DNA from: Legionella beliardensis
GTDB taxonomy: Bacteria > Pseudomonadota > Gammaproteobacteria > Legionellales > Legionellaceae
DNA length: 64,000 nt
Direction: 5' to 3'
NCBI RefSeq assembly: GCF_900452395.1
Contig: NZ_UGNV01000001.1
Span: 1,575,501 to 1,639,500, forward strand
Position 1 is the first letter of the stretch, and each line of letters starts with the position of its first letter. The translations under genes were made by a program, and so were the position numbers. This document shows positions 1-7,939 of the stretch, in pieces. The notes under the pieces are model-generated. The model saw only the letters and a list, made by a program, of their open reading frames with translations, made no database searches and was not told the origin of the DNA.

Positions 1-39
1 ACGCACAGTCATTAGGCCGCACTTAACCCAGTTACCTCG

Positions 40-1599
40 CTAGGTACATTTTGGTACCACGTTGTTTGTATGTTTAGCAGGCAAGCTAAATGTATGATCC
101 TCATTGGTGTTTAAAAAGCGCACTATTTCTATTAAAGCTGGTACATCAATTTGTTGGCTAGGCGGAATTGCTAGATTATTTTTTTTAGCCAATTGCAGCC
201 ATAAATTATGGATAGGTTCTTGGTTAAATAGACTTAAAAGTGAATCATCCATGGCATTTAAGTTTTTCCACAGGTATTTATCTGCATCTTTTTCAATAGC
301 TCTGGCGTAAAATGCTAATGTTCCTAATGTTACCCCTTTTTTTGCAGCGATTTCTTTAGTTTTTACCGCGCCAACCAATTCTTTCATTAAGTCTCTTTTA
401 ACGGAATTGCCTGTGTGTTGTGCAAGCGTATTTAAAAAATCAATGGCCGCTTTTTGCTCTCTAGATAAGACTATTTCTTTGGGGCTGGTTGTTAGTCTTG
501 TGAAAAAATTACTTGGGGTTATCGCATAGCCACTTCCGGGTTTGCAGGCCTTATGTTCAGATAGATTTTGCTTAGCCTCAGGTACTTGATTGTCATAGCA
601 ACAGGTGAGTTGGGTTAACATACCAGAAAAAGGGTAATTATCTTTGGTATAAATACCATAGGTTGATACATGCCCCATGGCAACAGCCCAGGGATCAACA
701 ATTAAGCAATTTGCTAACTCATTTAAATCATCTGAATTATGATCAATTAACAGAAAAGTATGTGAACCTAAATCATGATTATGGCTTACCATTTTTATGT
801 GCATAGGTGGCAACTGCCCGCTATCAATAAGGTTTAAAAAGTGATCGGCAGCAAGCTGGGCAAAACTGTGACACTCACCCATCTTTAATTTTTTAACGTG
901 TTTTGCCGTTTGTTCTATGGCTTTGCGATTATAGTTAGGTAGGGCTCCTGTACCAATCACCGGCGGGCCATAGTAGTCTTTTTTAGCTTTCTCTAAAATA
1001 CTTTCTTTTGCATCTTCATTGATACATTGCGGAAATCGTGCTGCATCTGTTGAGGCGTAATCTGGCAGATGCAATTGATACATAGCCTTAGTAAGAGGGG
1101 TGTATATAAACGTATTTGGGGCTACCACCCGATGTACTGAAGGCAAACTATTGAATTTAGGATCATTAATTACAGATTGCAGAATTTGCTGATTATAAGC
1201 TGAGGTAGTACGGTGACTATCAAGATAGGCTTGTGGGTTAGCAATGAAGGAATTTAAGTCATTATCATTGTTTAATATTGCTAGAAATTTTTCGCTATTT
1301 ATAATTAAATTTTCTGAAGGTAATTTCGATTTTTCAGAAACAAATCTGGCAAAAAAATTAATTTTATCGTTAAGATTGTCAAGGCCTTGCAGCGTACTTA
1401 ATAATAGCGCTGTTTCGCTCGAATTTTTATAACTTAAACACAAGTTTTCGAATAAATTTTCGAGAGATAAATTGGCATCACTAGGTGATTCATTTAGAAA
1501 TTTTTTTTTGAGAATTGTGATAGTGTTATTAAAAATCTTAATTCTTTCATTCTGAATTAAATTAGCAATATCTTTTCTAACCTCACCTCTATTTCGCAT
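40..1599 (-). CDS. Papain/transglutaminase-like cysteine hydrolase, effector candidate
   Basis: This 519-residue protein has no signal peptide or membrane segment. The middle of the protein has a pattern expected of a papain- or transglutaminase-fold cysteine hydrolase: MGECHSFAQL with Cys243, GSHTFLLI with His280 and IVDPWAV with Asp302, in Cys-His-Asp order. The N-terminal 200 residues and the C-terminal 160 residues are helix-rich and I do not recognise them. The start is ATG at 1599, 32 bases after a -10-like TATAAG preceded by a PmrA-type box (1647-1663), the same promoter design as several other effector-like genes here. The triad is read from the sequence. Enzyme class (protease, deamidase or transglutaminase) and translocation into a host cell are inferences. 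The nearby gene at 1831 is divergent. Confidence 0.55.
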   Translation of the reverse strand: MRNRGEVRKDIANLIQNERIKIFNNTITILKKKFLNESPSDANLSLENLFENLCLSYKNSSETALLLSTLQGLDNLNDKINFFARFVSEKSKLPSENLIINSEKFLAILNNDNDLNSFIANPQAYLDSHRTTSAYNQQILQSVINDPKFNSLPSVHRVVAPNTFIYTPLTKAMYQLHLPDYASTDAARFPQCINEDAKESILEKAKKDYYGPPVIGTGALPNYNRKAIEQTAKHVKKLKMGECHSFAQLAADHFLNLIDSGQLPPMHIKMVSHNHDLGSHTFLLIDHNSDDLNELANCLIVDPWAVAMGHVSTYGIYTKDNYPFSGMLTQLTCCYDNQVPEAKQNLSEHKACKPGSGYAITPSNFFTRLTTSPKEIVLSREQKAAIDFLNTLAQHTGNSVKRDLMKELVGAVKTKEIAAKKGVTLGTLAFYARAIEKDADKYLWKNLNAMDDSLLSLFNQEPIHNLWLQLAKKNNLAIPPSQQIDVPALIEIVRFLNTNEDHTFSLPAKHTNNVVPKCT

Positions 1600-1630
1600 T
1601 ATTTTAAGAATACTTATTAGAATTTATCTA

Positions 1631-1663
1631 CTTATACAGGAGAAAAATTAAGGAATTATTAAG
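1631..1663 (-). promoter_or_regulatory. PmrA-box-like promoter of the cysteine hydrolase gene
   Basis: Read on the minus strand, two CTTAAT half-sites are separated by exactly five bases (plus-strand 1658-1663 and 1647-1652). Ten bases later comes TATAAG (1636-1631) as the -10. The same spacing recurs at four other genes in the window. PmrA of Legionella is known to bind a cTTAATatT-type element; the assignment here is by pattern only. Confidence 0.6.
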
Positions 1664-1795
1664 TAATAATTAACAAAATAATTAATCGCTTAATAATGAA
1701 CAAGAAAATTTGAAAAAATTCAAGCGCTAAATAATTTGATTTAAGAGATTAATTTTAGCCATTTGGCGCAATAAAATTAGCCTTAAAAAATCGTC

Positions 1796-1801
1796 TATAA
1801 T
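1796..1801 (+). promoter_or_regulatory. -10 element of the 1831 gene
   Basis: TATAAT lies 30 bases before the start codon at 1831. No PmrA-type half-site pair is correctly placed in front of it, although isolated CTTAAT words occur further upstream (1689-1694). Confidence 0.4.
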
Positions 1802-1830
1802 TTAGATATAGGATTTGCCATGGAGGGCGT

Positions 1831-2601
1831 ATGTACCGTCTAAGTAGCCAAGCAGATATTACTATTTATGAAAATCCTGCCCGGGATCTCACCGCGGTTC
1901 AGGGTAATTCTAGCGTTGTTTATCCTTTTTATAAATCATCGGGTAACAATAGCAAAAGTGACCAAACCTGGTTTCCATGGATGGGTTATTTTGATAAACA
2001 TCCCAAAAATCCCAATGAATTATATATGGTTAAACCTGATGTTAAATCTCTATCTGCAGAGACTAAAGCCATTATTAGGCAGCATTTAGGTACCAACGAA
2101 GTATCAGAGAACTTAATCAGCCGAATGGGCAATGATGAGGCTCTGGCTATTTCTTGTTCCTTAGGGGGCGGTGTATGGGCAACCTACCCAAAGCTTCGGG
2201 AAGATATTATGATGGCCTCTGCTACTAAAGATTATATTAAAATGTTACATGTAGAAGCAGTCAAAGAAATGCAGGTTCCGCCTGCACAAAAAGGTCTTAC
2301 TCCGTTTATAGGTAAAAGATACGAAGGTGAAGCGTTTGACAGTCATGTGGGCATGGCCACAGCCATGGAAGGAGTCGTGGCTAGGCAAGCAGCTAAATTC
2401 GTTTCAACCTATTCTGTACAAGATAAAGGCAAATTTCCTAAGACGCAAGAATTAGAAAGCATTGCGCAGCTATCCCATGGTAAATCCATTAGAGATAATT
2501 ATATTGCCAAACTAGATAAGTTAGGTCTTTTTCAGAAAATCCCACCCACCATGCCGCCGAAGACCGGTGATGACTTAAAAGGAGGCATGCAACTTAAATA
2601 A
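1831..2601 (+). CDS. Unknown soluble protein
   Basis: A 256-residue protein that I do not recognise. It has no signal peptide or membrane helix and is rich in aromatic residues near the N-terminus (FPWMGYFDKHP around residues 47-57). The centre carries a glycine-rich turn, SLGGGVWATYP, followed by long helices. The C-terminus is Pro/Lys-rich and ends GGMQLK. GGAGG sits just upstream of the ATG, giving a well-supported start. It is monocistronic and divergent from the cysteine hydrolase candidate. Its place among effector-type genes makes a secreted effector possible, but nothing in the sequence proves it. Confidence 0.6.
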   Translation: MYRLSSQADITIYENPARDLTAVQGNSSVVYPFYKSSGNNSKSDQTWFPWMGYFDKHPKNPNELYMVKPDVKSLSAETKAIIRQHLGTNEVSENLISRMGNDEALAISCSLGGGVWATYPKLREDIMMASATKDYIKMLHVEAVKEMQVPPAQKGLTPFIGKRYEGEAFDSHVGMATAMEGVVARQAAKFVSTYSVQDKGKFPKTQELESIAQLSHGKSIRDNYIAKLDKLGLFQKIPPTMPPKTGDDLKGGMQLK

Positions 2602-2770
2602 AGCTCTATTTGACTCTAAAATAAACATTTCAGTATTTCCTGCTACACTAAACATTGGCAATTAATAAATGAGTTTATCGTAACTTATTCTTTCTATTAT
2701 ATAAATTTAAGGATAAATTAGCGGCTTATACGATTTAAGCTGCGCTCAATGAAACTATTAGGGAAAAATC

Positions 2771-3991
2771 ATGATAAAGGCTATCCAACGCTGCTTGTTG
2801 ATGACATCACTCTTATTTTTTTGTGTTAGTACTCACGGAGAAGTAAATCAACGTTTTTTAGAGGAAAATTTAGAAACACTGCTTAAAGAGGGGGGATTTG
2901 GTTTTGGTAATCTAGAGCACCGCGAATTAGGCGATTTCATTGCTTTAAAAGGATTACAAAATCCTCATACCAAATTAACGCTTCCTAATCACCTGCAATT
3001 GACTTATGGTGAAATTGTCATGCTCGCAGGCGATTTATTCGGCAATCCTAAATACCCTGTATCAAGCTGTCCTTTATCCTCCCCTAGTGATTGCTTTGAT
3101 GCGCAATTTAATGCACTAGCCTCGTCTCCTATCAAAGAAACCGCAGAACAAGTTAACAAGTTAAAAATTTTTTTTGATGAAATAGATATCCAACTACAAC
3201 AGGCGAGAAAGCAAGGCCGCAGTGACTGGGATTTTTATCGAGAAAACTCAAGTGCCATGTCAAAAAAGCTCAATCGCTTAACAGGTGGCGGAAGTTTTAT
3301 TAGTGATTATATTCCGTTTGGCCAATACATTTTATTAGCCCAAGCTAATTTTGATCATTTTGTACCCGATTCGTTGGTCGCTTATCAGGTAGGCCACAAA
3401 AGGGCATTGCAAACGGCTTTAACTGCACACCAACTATTCCTGGATAATAAGCTGCAACAAGCCGATGAAACATTACAATTAGCTTACGCACAAAATGCTT
3501 TTGCGAATCATTATTTAACCGATTCCTTGTCTGCTGGCCATATGCGTACCCCAAGGCGCGCTATTGCCAACATTTGCTTACCTGCGGTTTTGAATTTGCT
3601 GATTGCTAATTTAATGCATGATGAAGACAGCCATCAAGGGCTGTGGGTTTCTAATTCAGAAGGAACAAGTTGGTTAGCTTATGGTGATGGGGATTTATAC
3701 AGTGATAACAGTGCCTTTCATCGTGAAATGATCCTTAAAATGATGCAACTGTCTGCCGATGATATTTATAAAGCATTTCAACTTGGCACCATCCCGAACA
3801 CGTTTCCAGAAATGGCTCTTATGCCTCTTTATCAACAAATTGGCGAGTTAAATAATACCGCGCCCTTATTTAAATTAGAAAATGGCAAGCTTTGGAAACG
3901 AAAAAGTAATGATAACCCTTGGGACTTTAATTGGACTGACGTGTGGAGCCCTTTAGTGACTTTGCTAGAATTTGAAATTAAAAATAAATAA
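2771..3991 (+). CDS. Secreted zinc-dependent phospholipase C-like protein
   Basis: A 406-residue protein with a clear signal peptide (MIKAIQRCLLMTSLLFFCVSTHG). Metal-ligand-like motifs are visible: NFDHFVPD (Asp195, His196), NHYLTDSLSAGHMRTPR (His247, Asp251, His257) and HDEDSH (283-288). This arrangement resembles the bacterial phosphatidylcholine-type phospholipases C of Pseudomonas fluorescens and the Legionella PlcA/PlcB/PlcC group, which cleave phospholipid head groups and are exported. The family call is from recalled motifs rather than an alignment. The gene stands alone and ends in a hairpin at 3994-4013. A signal peptide fits general secretion followed by type II export. Confidence 0.6.
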   Translation: MIKAIQRCLLMTSLLFFCVSTHGEVNQRFLEENLETLLKEGGFGFGNLEHRELGDFIALKGLQNPHTKLTLPNHLQLTYGEIVMLAGDLFGNPKYPVSSCPLSSPSDCFDAQFNALASSPIKETAEQVNKLKIFFDEIDIQLQQARKQGRSDWDFYRENSSAMSKKLNRLTGGGSFISDYIPFGQYILLAQANFDHFVPDSLVAYQVGHKRALQTALTAHQLFLDNKLQQADETLQLAYAQNAFANHYLTDSLSAGHMRTPRRAIANICLPAVLNLLIANLMHDEDSHQGLWVSNSEGTSWLAYGDGDLYSDNSAFHREMILKMMQLSADDIYKAFQLGTIPNTFPEMALMPLYQQIGELNNTAPLFKLENGKLWKRKSNDNPWDFNWTDVWSPLVTLLEFEIKNK

Positions 3992-3993
3992 CT

Positions 3994-4013
3994 ATGCCCT
4001 CAAAGCAGGGCAT
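3994..4013. terminator. Hairpin between convergent genes
   Basis: ATGCCCT (3994-4000) pairs with AGGGCAT (4007-4013) around a six-base loop. It sits between the convergent 2771-3991 and 4019-4213 genes and could serve both. Confidence 0.5.
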
Positions 4014-4018
4014 GCTAT

Positions 4019-4213
4019 TTAAAGTTTACAAGTTGGTTGAGAAGAATGCGCTTCTTCTTTAACAGGTTTAGTTTTATCTTTTGGTATTACACCAATTGGC
4101 ACAATGCTATTGTCAAAGAAGAATGCTGCTTGAGTCAGCTTAGCAATATAGTTTTCTGACTTAGTTTTTTCTGCTTTATTGTCATCGTTATTTAATTTAT
4201 GTGCTTTAAACAT
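4019..4213 (-). CDS. Small unknown protein
   Basis: Sixty-four residues if started at the ATG at 4213, which is preceded by AAGGATAGG. An in-frame start 33 bases upstream lacks a ribosome site. The product is Lys/Asn-rich at the N-terminus with a central hydrophobic patch (AAFFFDNSIVPIGVIP) and ends PTCKL. It is divergent from the carrier gene at 4312. I see no family. It may be a real small protein or chance, because the region is low in complexity. Confidence 0.35.
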   Translation of the reverse strand: MFKAHKLNNDDNKAEKTKSENYIAKLTQAAFFFDNSIVPIGVIPKDKTKPVKEEAHSSQPTCKL

Positions 4214-4245
4214 ACCTATCCTTTTACGTAAAAAAAGAGAGTCCA

Positions 4246-4278
4246 CTTAATATTTACTTAAGGTTTATTATTTATCAT
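4246..4278 (+). promoter_or_regulatory. PmrA-box-like promoter of the carrier gene
   Basis: CTTAAT (4246-4251), five bases, CTTAAG (4257-4262), ten bases, then TATCAT (4273-4278) as the likely -10. The first nine bases, CTTAATATT, equal the reported Legionella PmrA consensus. It lies 34 bases before the start codon at 4312. Confidence 0.65.
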
Positions 4279-4311
4279 TTTGCCTAAGTTATATTAGCTA
4301 TCATAATAAAT

Positions 4312-5172
4312 ATGTCTAAAACAAAGCAAGATCTAACAGCTGCAAAATCATTTAATGTCGAAAAATTTACTGAACAGGTTGTGAAAGGCGCTATTGTAGG
4401 TAGTATTAGTACAACAGCTACTTTCTTTGGCATTGACAAGCCATTAGCACATGCGACTAAAGCTGCTGCAGAAAAAAATTACTTTCACTTTCCTAATCCA
4501 AAAAATTTTCTACTGTCTTGGAATAATAGTCTTTATGTAAATGCCTATCGGGCTACTTGGCAGCATCCTGTTAAAGGATATTCAATGGCTCTCTTTAATT
4601 CTTGTATGAAAAATATTGTTCTTTTTCCAACAAAATATGTGACTGAGAAAGTAATCTATACCTTAACTTCTAGTGAAGAGGCAGCAAAAAACTATTCTGG
4701 ATTTTTAGCAGGTATGTTTACTGTTTATGGTACAACACCTATCTCTGTCTTAAAAACAAGAATGATGACCAACGTACCGCTTAAAGACTTGAGCATAAAC
4801 CGGTTAATGTCAGGCGTAAATGCCATTGCCTTACGAGATGGCATTCAATATGGCATTTATTTTAATACTCTAGAATTATTTAAAGAAAAAATGGGCGATA
4901 ATTTTCTTGCTGCAGGAGCCGCAGGAATTCTTGGGTATACGCTTAGTAATCCTCTGAGTGTCATTGGTCTTAACCAAAAAACATCAATAGAGCCACTTAA
5001 TATTGCTGACATGGGTAAGAAAATTTATAAGGCCAATGGTGTAAAAGGCTTTTATCCCTTAATTGCCTTATCTGCTTTTGGCATGTTTGCTCGTGGTGTA
5101 GCCATTAGTAAAGGCCTTGAATTGTATGATTCTATCACTGAAAGTCAGGCTCAAAGTAACAAAGCCAGGTAA
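4312..5172 (+). CDS. Mitochondrial carrier family protein (LncP-like effector)
   Basis: A 286-residue protein with the three-repeat layout of the eukaryotic mitochondrial carrier family (SLC25). Signature-like elements are PLAHATK at residue 44, PISVLKTR at 143 and PLSVIGL at 214. The first and third degenerate from the P-x-D/E-x-x-K/R consensus, and the second has Ser in place of the acid. RDGIQYGIYFNTLE and KANGVKGFY match the matrix-helix and G-x-x-G-x-x regions of carriers. In bacteria this family is essentially known as LncP, a Dot/Icm effector of Legionella that enters mitochondria and moves nucleotides. The PmrA-type promoter supports an effector role. The substrate cannot be read from the sequence. 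Confidence 0.75.
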   Translation: MSKTKQDLTAAKSFNVEKFTEQVVKGAIVGSISTTATFFGIDKPLAHATKAAAEKNYFHFPNPKNFLLSWNNSLYVNAYRATWQHPVKGYSMALFNSCMKNIVLFPTKYVTEKVIYTLTSSEEAAKNYSGFLAGMFTVYGTTPISVLKTRMMTNVPLKDLSINRLMSGVNAIALRDGIQYGIYFNTLELFKEKMGDNFLAAGAAGILGYTLSNPLSVIGLNQKTSIEPLNIADMGKKIYKANGVKGFYPLIALSAFGMFARGVAISKGLELYDSITESQAQSNKAR

Positions 5173-5180
5173 GCAACACG

Positions 5181-5213
5181 CCGCCTAACCCAACGATTGT
5201 TTGTTGGGCGGCC
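5181..5213 (+). terminator. Imperfect hairpin after the carrier gene
   Basis: GCCGCC-TAA-CCCAAC pairs with GTTGGG-CGGC across a short loop just after the stop codon. It is followed by a short T-containing stretch, so the terminator call is tentative. Confidence 0.45.
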
Positions 5214-5262
5214 TTCATTTAGCCCTACCTTCCATAAATACCTTAATTGGTAAGGTTAAGCT

Positions 5263-6105
5263 TTATATATCATCAGCATATGTAATTATTCGATTAAGAT
5301 GCTCTGATAATAATTGACGAACTCTTATCTGCTTATAAATCTCTTCTATCATTTTTTTAGCGCAAGTGTGCACAACTTGATTTAAAGCATCCCAAGAATC
5401 TTCGTGTTCACCCCTACAGACTGCTTGTGCTCTTTCCATCATGATTTGCAGTTCTTTAGGCAAGTGATTAATTGCCCAGGCGGCTGCTTTAAGTTTAGAG
5501 CGCATGGCATCTGTTGCCAGCGTGCTCCAAATTCGTGCGAGCGTTAACAACACGTTGCATGTATCTGTTGCAATAGTTGCCATTAACTCTTCAATCGAAT
5601 CAATTGAAGCTAATATAAAATCTTTATAAGGAACGCGACTAAGTAGCTGTTGAGGGCTTGGACCAAAAAGAGGTTGGCTGGCTAGTAAAACTTGCGTAAT
5701 AAGCAAGGCTAAATCAGGAAGCGCTTTGGTTGCCCAAGGTTCAATATTACCTTGTTCAAAAGGCACGCGCAGCCACTCCCCATATTGAAAATCAAATTTG
5801 GGTGGATAATGCCAAGGATTTATTTCCGATTTAACAGCAATCGACATTTCAATAGGGCGCTTTAAACTTTTTTTATAAATGCCTGAGATTTGTAGTAAGT
5901 GCGTAACGAGCTGCTTTTTTTCTTGCGTATTAGTTGGGCGGTTCACAACAACGAATAAATCAATATCACTGTATTTTTGCAACCCACCAACAATAGCAGA
6001 GCCATACAAATATACGCCTAGTAGACTGTTTCCTAATACTTCTTGCAGTAGATTAAGACAGGCAGCAAGTTGGTGTTCTGAGTTTTTTTCTAATTTAAAT
6101 TTCAT
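5263..6105 (-). CDS. AadA-type aminoglycoside nucleotidyltransferase
   Basis: A 280-residue ANT(3'')/ANT(9)-type enzyme, which adenylylates spectinomycin and/or streptomycin. The nucleotidyltransferase core is LYGSAIVGGL with YSDIDLFV (Gly35-Ser36 and Asp47-x-Asp49), followed by the family-specific EMSIAV, PWHYPP and QYGEWLRVP segments. The C-terminal helical domain has TDTCNVLLTLARIW, as in AadA proteins. Length is normal for the family. ATG at 6105 is preferred; an in-frame TTG nine bases upstream is possible, and GCAGG lies unusually close to the ATG. It is divergent from the beta-lactamase gene. No integron attC site or integrase is visible, so it looks like a chromosomal homologue. Whether it confers resistance is unknown. 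Confidence 0.8.
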   Translation of the reverse strand: MKFKLEKNSEHQLAACLNLLQEVLGNSLLGVYLYGSAIVGGLQKYSDIDLFVVVNRPTNTQEKKQLVTHLLQISGIYKKSLKRPIEMSIAVKSEINPWHYPPKFDFQYGEWLRVPFEQGNIEPWATKALPDLALLITQVLLASQPLFGPSPQQLLSRVPYKDFILASIDSIEELMATIATDTCNVLLTLARIWSTLATDAMRSKLKAAAWAINHLPKELQIMMERAQAVCRGEHEDSWDALNQVVHTCAKKMIEEIYKQIRVRQLLSEHLNRIITYADDI

Positions 6106-6219
6106 AACCTGCAATTCATTGGTTATTTTCCATTCTTTATGAATATATAATTCTTTAAATGCCTATAAAATAGCTTCTAACTTTTTTATAATCGCCCAAC
6201 ATGGTTGGTAGGATAACTT

Positions 6220-7107
6220 ATGAACACATTTTTAGTCACGAAAAAAAAGCTAGCTCTCTGCCTTGCTGCACTAACATTAACTCTGCCTGCGCAGGCGATT
6301 ACCACTGCTGACTATGCAAAATTATTTAAAGGGTATGATGCTTGTTTTATTCTATACAATGTAAATGACCATAAAATCATCAGCGAATACAATCCCAATA
6401 ATCGGTGCAATCAACGCCTTGCTCCCGACTCTACCTTTAAAATCGCCTTATCATTAATGGCGTTTAACCAAGGCACGATTAATCAAAACACAGAATTTAA
6501 GTGGGATGGACATAAAGGGGTGCTACCTGAACATGACCGTAATCAAACACCAGCCAGCTGGTTAAAATATTCAGTCCTTTGGGTTTCACAACAAATTACA
6601 CCGCAATTAGGTGAGGCGCGTATTAAGCATTATTTAGCTGGATTTGCTTACGGTAATCAAGATTTTTCTGGCGATAAAAATAAACACAACGGCCTTACCC
6701 ATGCCTGGCTTTCAAGTAGCCTTAAACTATCTGGCTTTGAGCAATTGAATTTTTTAAAGGCTATGTTAACTAACGAATTACCAGTTAATGCCAATGCTGT
6801 TAAATACACGAAAGAAAATTTGTACTTAGGCAAACTTGCTAATGGCGCTGATTATTATGGCAAAACTGGTTCAGGCAGACATGGTCGTAACGAAAGATAC
6901 GCACATCCTAGTCAATTACGCGATGGTTGGTTCGTTGGTTTTATCGAGCAGGGTAAACAACAATATATTTTTGTAAGTAATCTTACCGATAAACAAGTGC
7001 AAGCGACAATTGATCCAGCCGATGGCAGTTTAAAGCCTTTTGGAAGTCAGTTGTTAAAACCTATTACTATGAACATATTAAATACACTCCTTAAGCCTAA
7101 GGTTTAA
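6220..7107 (+). CDS. Class D (OXA-type) beta-lactamase
   Basis: A 295-residue periplasmic serine beta-lactamase with signal peptide ending LPAQA. The class D motifs are in order: STFK at 71-74 (nucleophile Ser71, carboxylatable Lys74), SVL at 118-120 (usually S-x-V), YGN at 144-146 and KTGSG at 215-219. It resembles the chromosomal OXA-29 group described from Legionella (Fluoribacter) gormanii; that subgroup is inferred. AGGA upstream supports the ATG. The gene is monocistronic and divergent from the aminoglycoside transferase gene. Confidence 0.9.
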   Translation: MNTFLVTKKKLALCLAALTLTLPAQAITTADYAKLFKGYDACFILYNVNDHKIISEYNPNNRCNQRLAPDSTFKIALSLMAFNQGTINQNTEFKWDGHKGVLPEHDRNQTPASWLKYSVLWVSQQITPQLGEARIKHYLAGFAYGNQDFSGDKNKHNGLTHAWLSSSLKLSGFEQLNFLKAMLTNELPVNANAVKYTKENLYLGKLANGADYYGKTGSGRHGRNERYAHPSQLRDGWFVGFIEQGKQQYIFVSNLTDKQVQATIDPADGSLKPFGSQLLKPITMNILNTLLKPKV

Positions 7108-7133
7108 ACTTAATCTAATAAATTTACTTTATT

Positions 7134-7167
7134 GTATATACTAAGTATAATTATATTAAGTATATAC
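7134..7167 (+). promoter_or_regulatory. Palindromic operator of the MazEF-type pair
   Basis: A 34-base imperfect palindrome bounded by two copies of GTATATAC (7134-7141 and 7160-7167), centred on TATAATTATA. It ends 14 bases before the antitoxin start. This is the expected place for autoregulation by an AbrB-fold antitoxin and its toxin complex. Confidence 0.6.
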
Positions 7168-7181
7168 TTTTTGAGAAAAAT

Positions 7182-7439
7182 ATGTCTATTGTGACTTTAA
7201 CTAAATGGGGAAATTCCATTGGTGTTCGTATACCATCAGCTATTCTTAAAGAAGCTCATTTAAATCCCGGCGAAGAATTAGAGATTACAGCAGATGAAAA
7301 GGGTGTGCTGACCCTAATTCCCATAAAAAACCAGCAAGAAAACTGGCTAGAGCAATTTAATGCTGCTGCAGATTCAGGTAATGAAAAAACCGCTATTAAT
7401 ATAGTTAATGACTTTGATAAAGATGAATGGACATGGTAA
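7182..7439 (+). CDS. MazE/PemI-type antitoxin
   Basis: An 85-residue AbrB/SpoVT-fold DNA-binding antitoxin. The N-terminal half has the family pattern TKWGNSIGVRIPSAIL and LNPGEELEI. The acidic C-terminal tail, ending DKDEWTW, is the part that normally wraps the toxin. It overlaps the toxin gene by 13 bases, typical of a translationally coupled pair, and lies beneath a palindromic operator. Confidence 0.85.
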   Translation: MSIVTLTKWGNSIGVRIPSAILKEAHLNPGEELEITADEKGVLTLIPIKNQQENWLEQFNAAADSGNEKTAINIVNDFDKDEWTW

Positions 7440-7759
7440 AACGGTTTGATGTTGTTTTGGTAAACTTAGATCCAACGATTGGCTCTGAAATAAAAAAGAC
7501 GCGTCCTGCAGTCATTATATCACCGGATTCAATGAATTTAAGTCGGTTAAAAACGGTTATTATTGCACCCATGACCAGTACGATTAAAGAGAATTTCCCA
7601 ACCAGGGTTATGACGCTATTTAAAGATAAGCAAGGGCAGATAGCACTCGATCAATTAAGAGCAATAGATCGCTCACGTATTATCCAAAAATTAGGAGTTA
7701 TTGAAAAAAAAGCGCAAATAAGTGTATTAACTATTTTAGCGATTTTATTTCAAAAATAG
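7427..7759 (+). CDS. MazF/PemK-type endoribonuclease toxin
   Basis: A 110-residue MazF-fold ribonuclease expected to cut mRNA at short recognition sites. Family features are FDVVLVNLDPTIGSEIKKTRPAVII near the N-terminus and the later LDQLRAIDRSRI segment. The overlap with the antitoxin gene gives two candidate ATGs (7427 and 7433). Length is normal, so the toxin looks intact. Confidence 0.85.
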   Translation: MDMVKRFDVVLVNLDPTIGSEIKKTRPAVIISPDSMNLSRLKTVIIAPMTSTIKENFPTRVMTLFKDKQGQIALDQLRAIDRSRIIQKLGVIEKKAQISVLTILAILFQK

Positions 7760-7813
7760 GTACGTTTACTAACAACAGACCGTCGGTTTTGCTATAACTT
7801 AAGTGCCACATCG

Positions 7814-7933
7814 CTGGATACCGCGGTCAAGCCGCGGTAATTCGTTTTTCTCTCTCTGACTTCTTTGTATTCTATTTTCTCTTTGGCTTCTTTTCACTCT
7901 ATCGAAATACCGTGGCTTGACCACTGTATCCAG
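7814..7933. repeat. Dispersed inverted-repeat element, copy 1
   Basis: Two 31-base arms (7814-7844 and 7903-7933) are reverse complements apart from a few mismatches. Each has the core GGTCAAGCC between TACCG-type ends and the arms flank a pyrimidine-rich 58-base centre. A related element lies at 13764-13845 and shares the TGGATACCG and CGAAATACCG ends. It occupies the space between the mazF-like and U-box genes and could act as a bidirectional terminator or a miniature mobile element. Confidence 0.7.
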
Positions 7934-7939
7934 TCTGAT

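Noticed and set aside
1689-1697. CTTAATAAT as a PmrA box for the 1831 gene
   Set aside because: A single half-site, about 100 bases from the TATAAT at 1796, without a partner at the right spacing.
5263-6105. Integron gene cassette carrying aadA
   Set aside because: No attC-like palindrome after the gene, no integrase, and the base composition matches the surroundings.
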